Origin: Candolleomyces eurysporus | Taxonomy: Eukaryota; Basidiomycota; Agaricomycetes; Agaricales; Psathyrellaceae | Assembly (NCBI GenBank): GCA_027579435.1 | Contig: JANBPK010001288.1 | Span: 1-33,587 of the forward strand | Length of the DNA: 33,587 nt | Reading direction: 5' to 3' | Shown here: positions 33,457-33,587 of the stretch, one piece after another | Layout: every line of letters starts with the position of its first letter | Numbering within the stretch: the first letter of the stretch is position 1 | Translations under genes and position numbers: made by a program | The notes under the pieces: generated by a model | The model's input: the letters and a program-made list of their open reading frames with translations, nothing else | The model's database searches: none | Told to the model about the DNA's origin: nothing

Positions 33457-33587
33457 GTTGACCAATGAACCGGGAGAGGAGGACGGAGAGGAATAAAAAT
33501 GACCGCGATATTGCCTGCCAGAACGCGGCCATGTCGACGTGTCCCTGTTTGGCCCTGTTGTCCAACGCCCTGCCGCTCTAAACGCCG

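Overview
The window looks like nuclear DNA of a filamentous basidiomycete, most likely an Agaricomycete. Genes are split by many short GT-AG introns (mostly 46-73 nt). The gene content also fits: an NLR-like winged-helix/TPR protein, a secreted aryl-alcohol-oxidase-type GMC flavoenzyme, a LanC-like protein, and 7-TM proteins with an YRCWHVWG motif. No rRNA, convincing tRNA, CRISPR or intact transposon was seen. All calls come from reading the sequence; no database search was run.

Left flank (1-4.5 kb): the C-terminal part of a large NLR-like protein whose NACHT end would lie left of the window, then an intact four-exon LanC-like gene. A gene-poor stretch of about 4 kb follows.

Centre (8.6-29.9 kb): an interleaved array of two small families. 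One encodes short secreted proteins (SSP1-SSP4, about 54-120 aa). Each has a signal peptide and one phase-1 intron, and a short second exon that encodes a Trp-containing, mostly acidic tail. The other encodes a GPCR-topology 7-TM protein (7TM-A, -B, -C) with six exons at identical positions and phases. A decayed fourth copy, 7TM-D, keeps its leader, first exon and first donor. The order is SSP1(+), SSP2(-), 7TM-A, 7TM-B, GMC oxidase, SSP3, 7TM-C, GNAT, SSP4, 7TM-D relic. Three of the four 7TM copies have an SSP as the nearest upstream recognised gene; 7TM-B does not. The layout suggests secreted peptides evolving beside candidate surface receptors. This is not a classical B mating locus: I see no CaaX pheromone and no recognisable STE3-type receptor. 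It is the best candidate here for an undescribed system.

Inserted in the array are a secreted GMC oxidase (11 exons, 583 aa, both catalytic His present) and a GNAT N-acetyltransferase (7 exons, 241 aa).

Right flank (31.2-33.5 kb): a small multi-exon gene with one probable membrane helix and an unresolved start, then the conserved ER gene PHO88/SND3 on the minus strand.

Six single Ns occur in the window. At 27625 (GNAT) deleting the N restores the frame, and at 17636 (7TM-B) deleting the N plus one T restores it. These look like assembly artefacts rather than real mutations.
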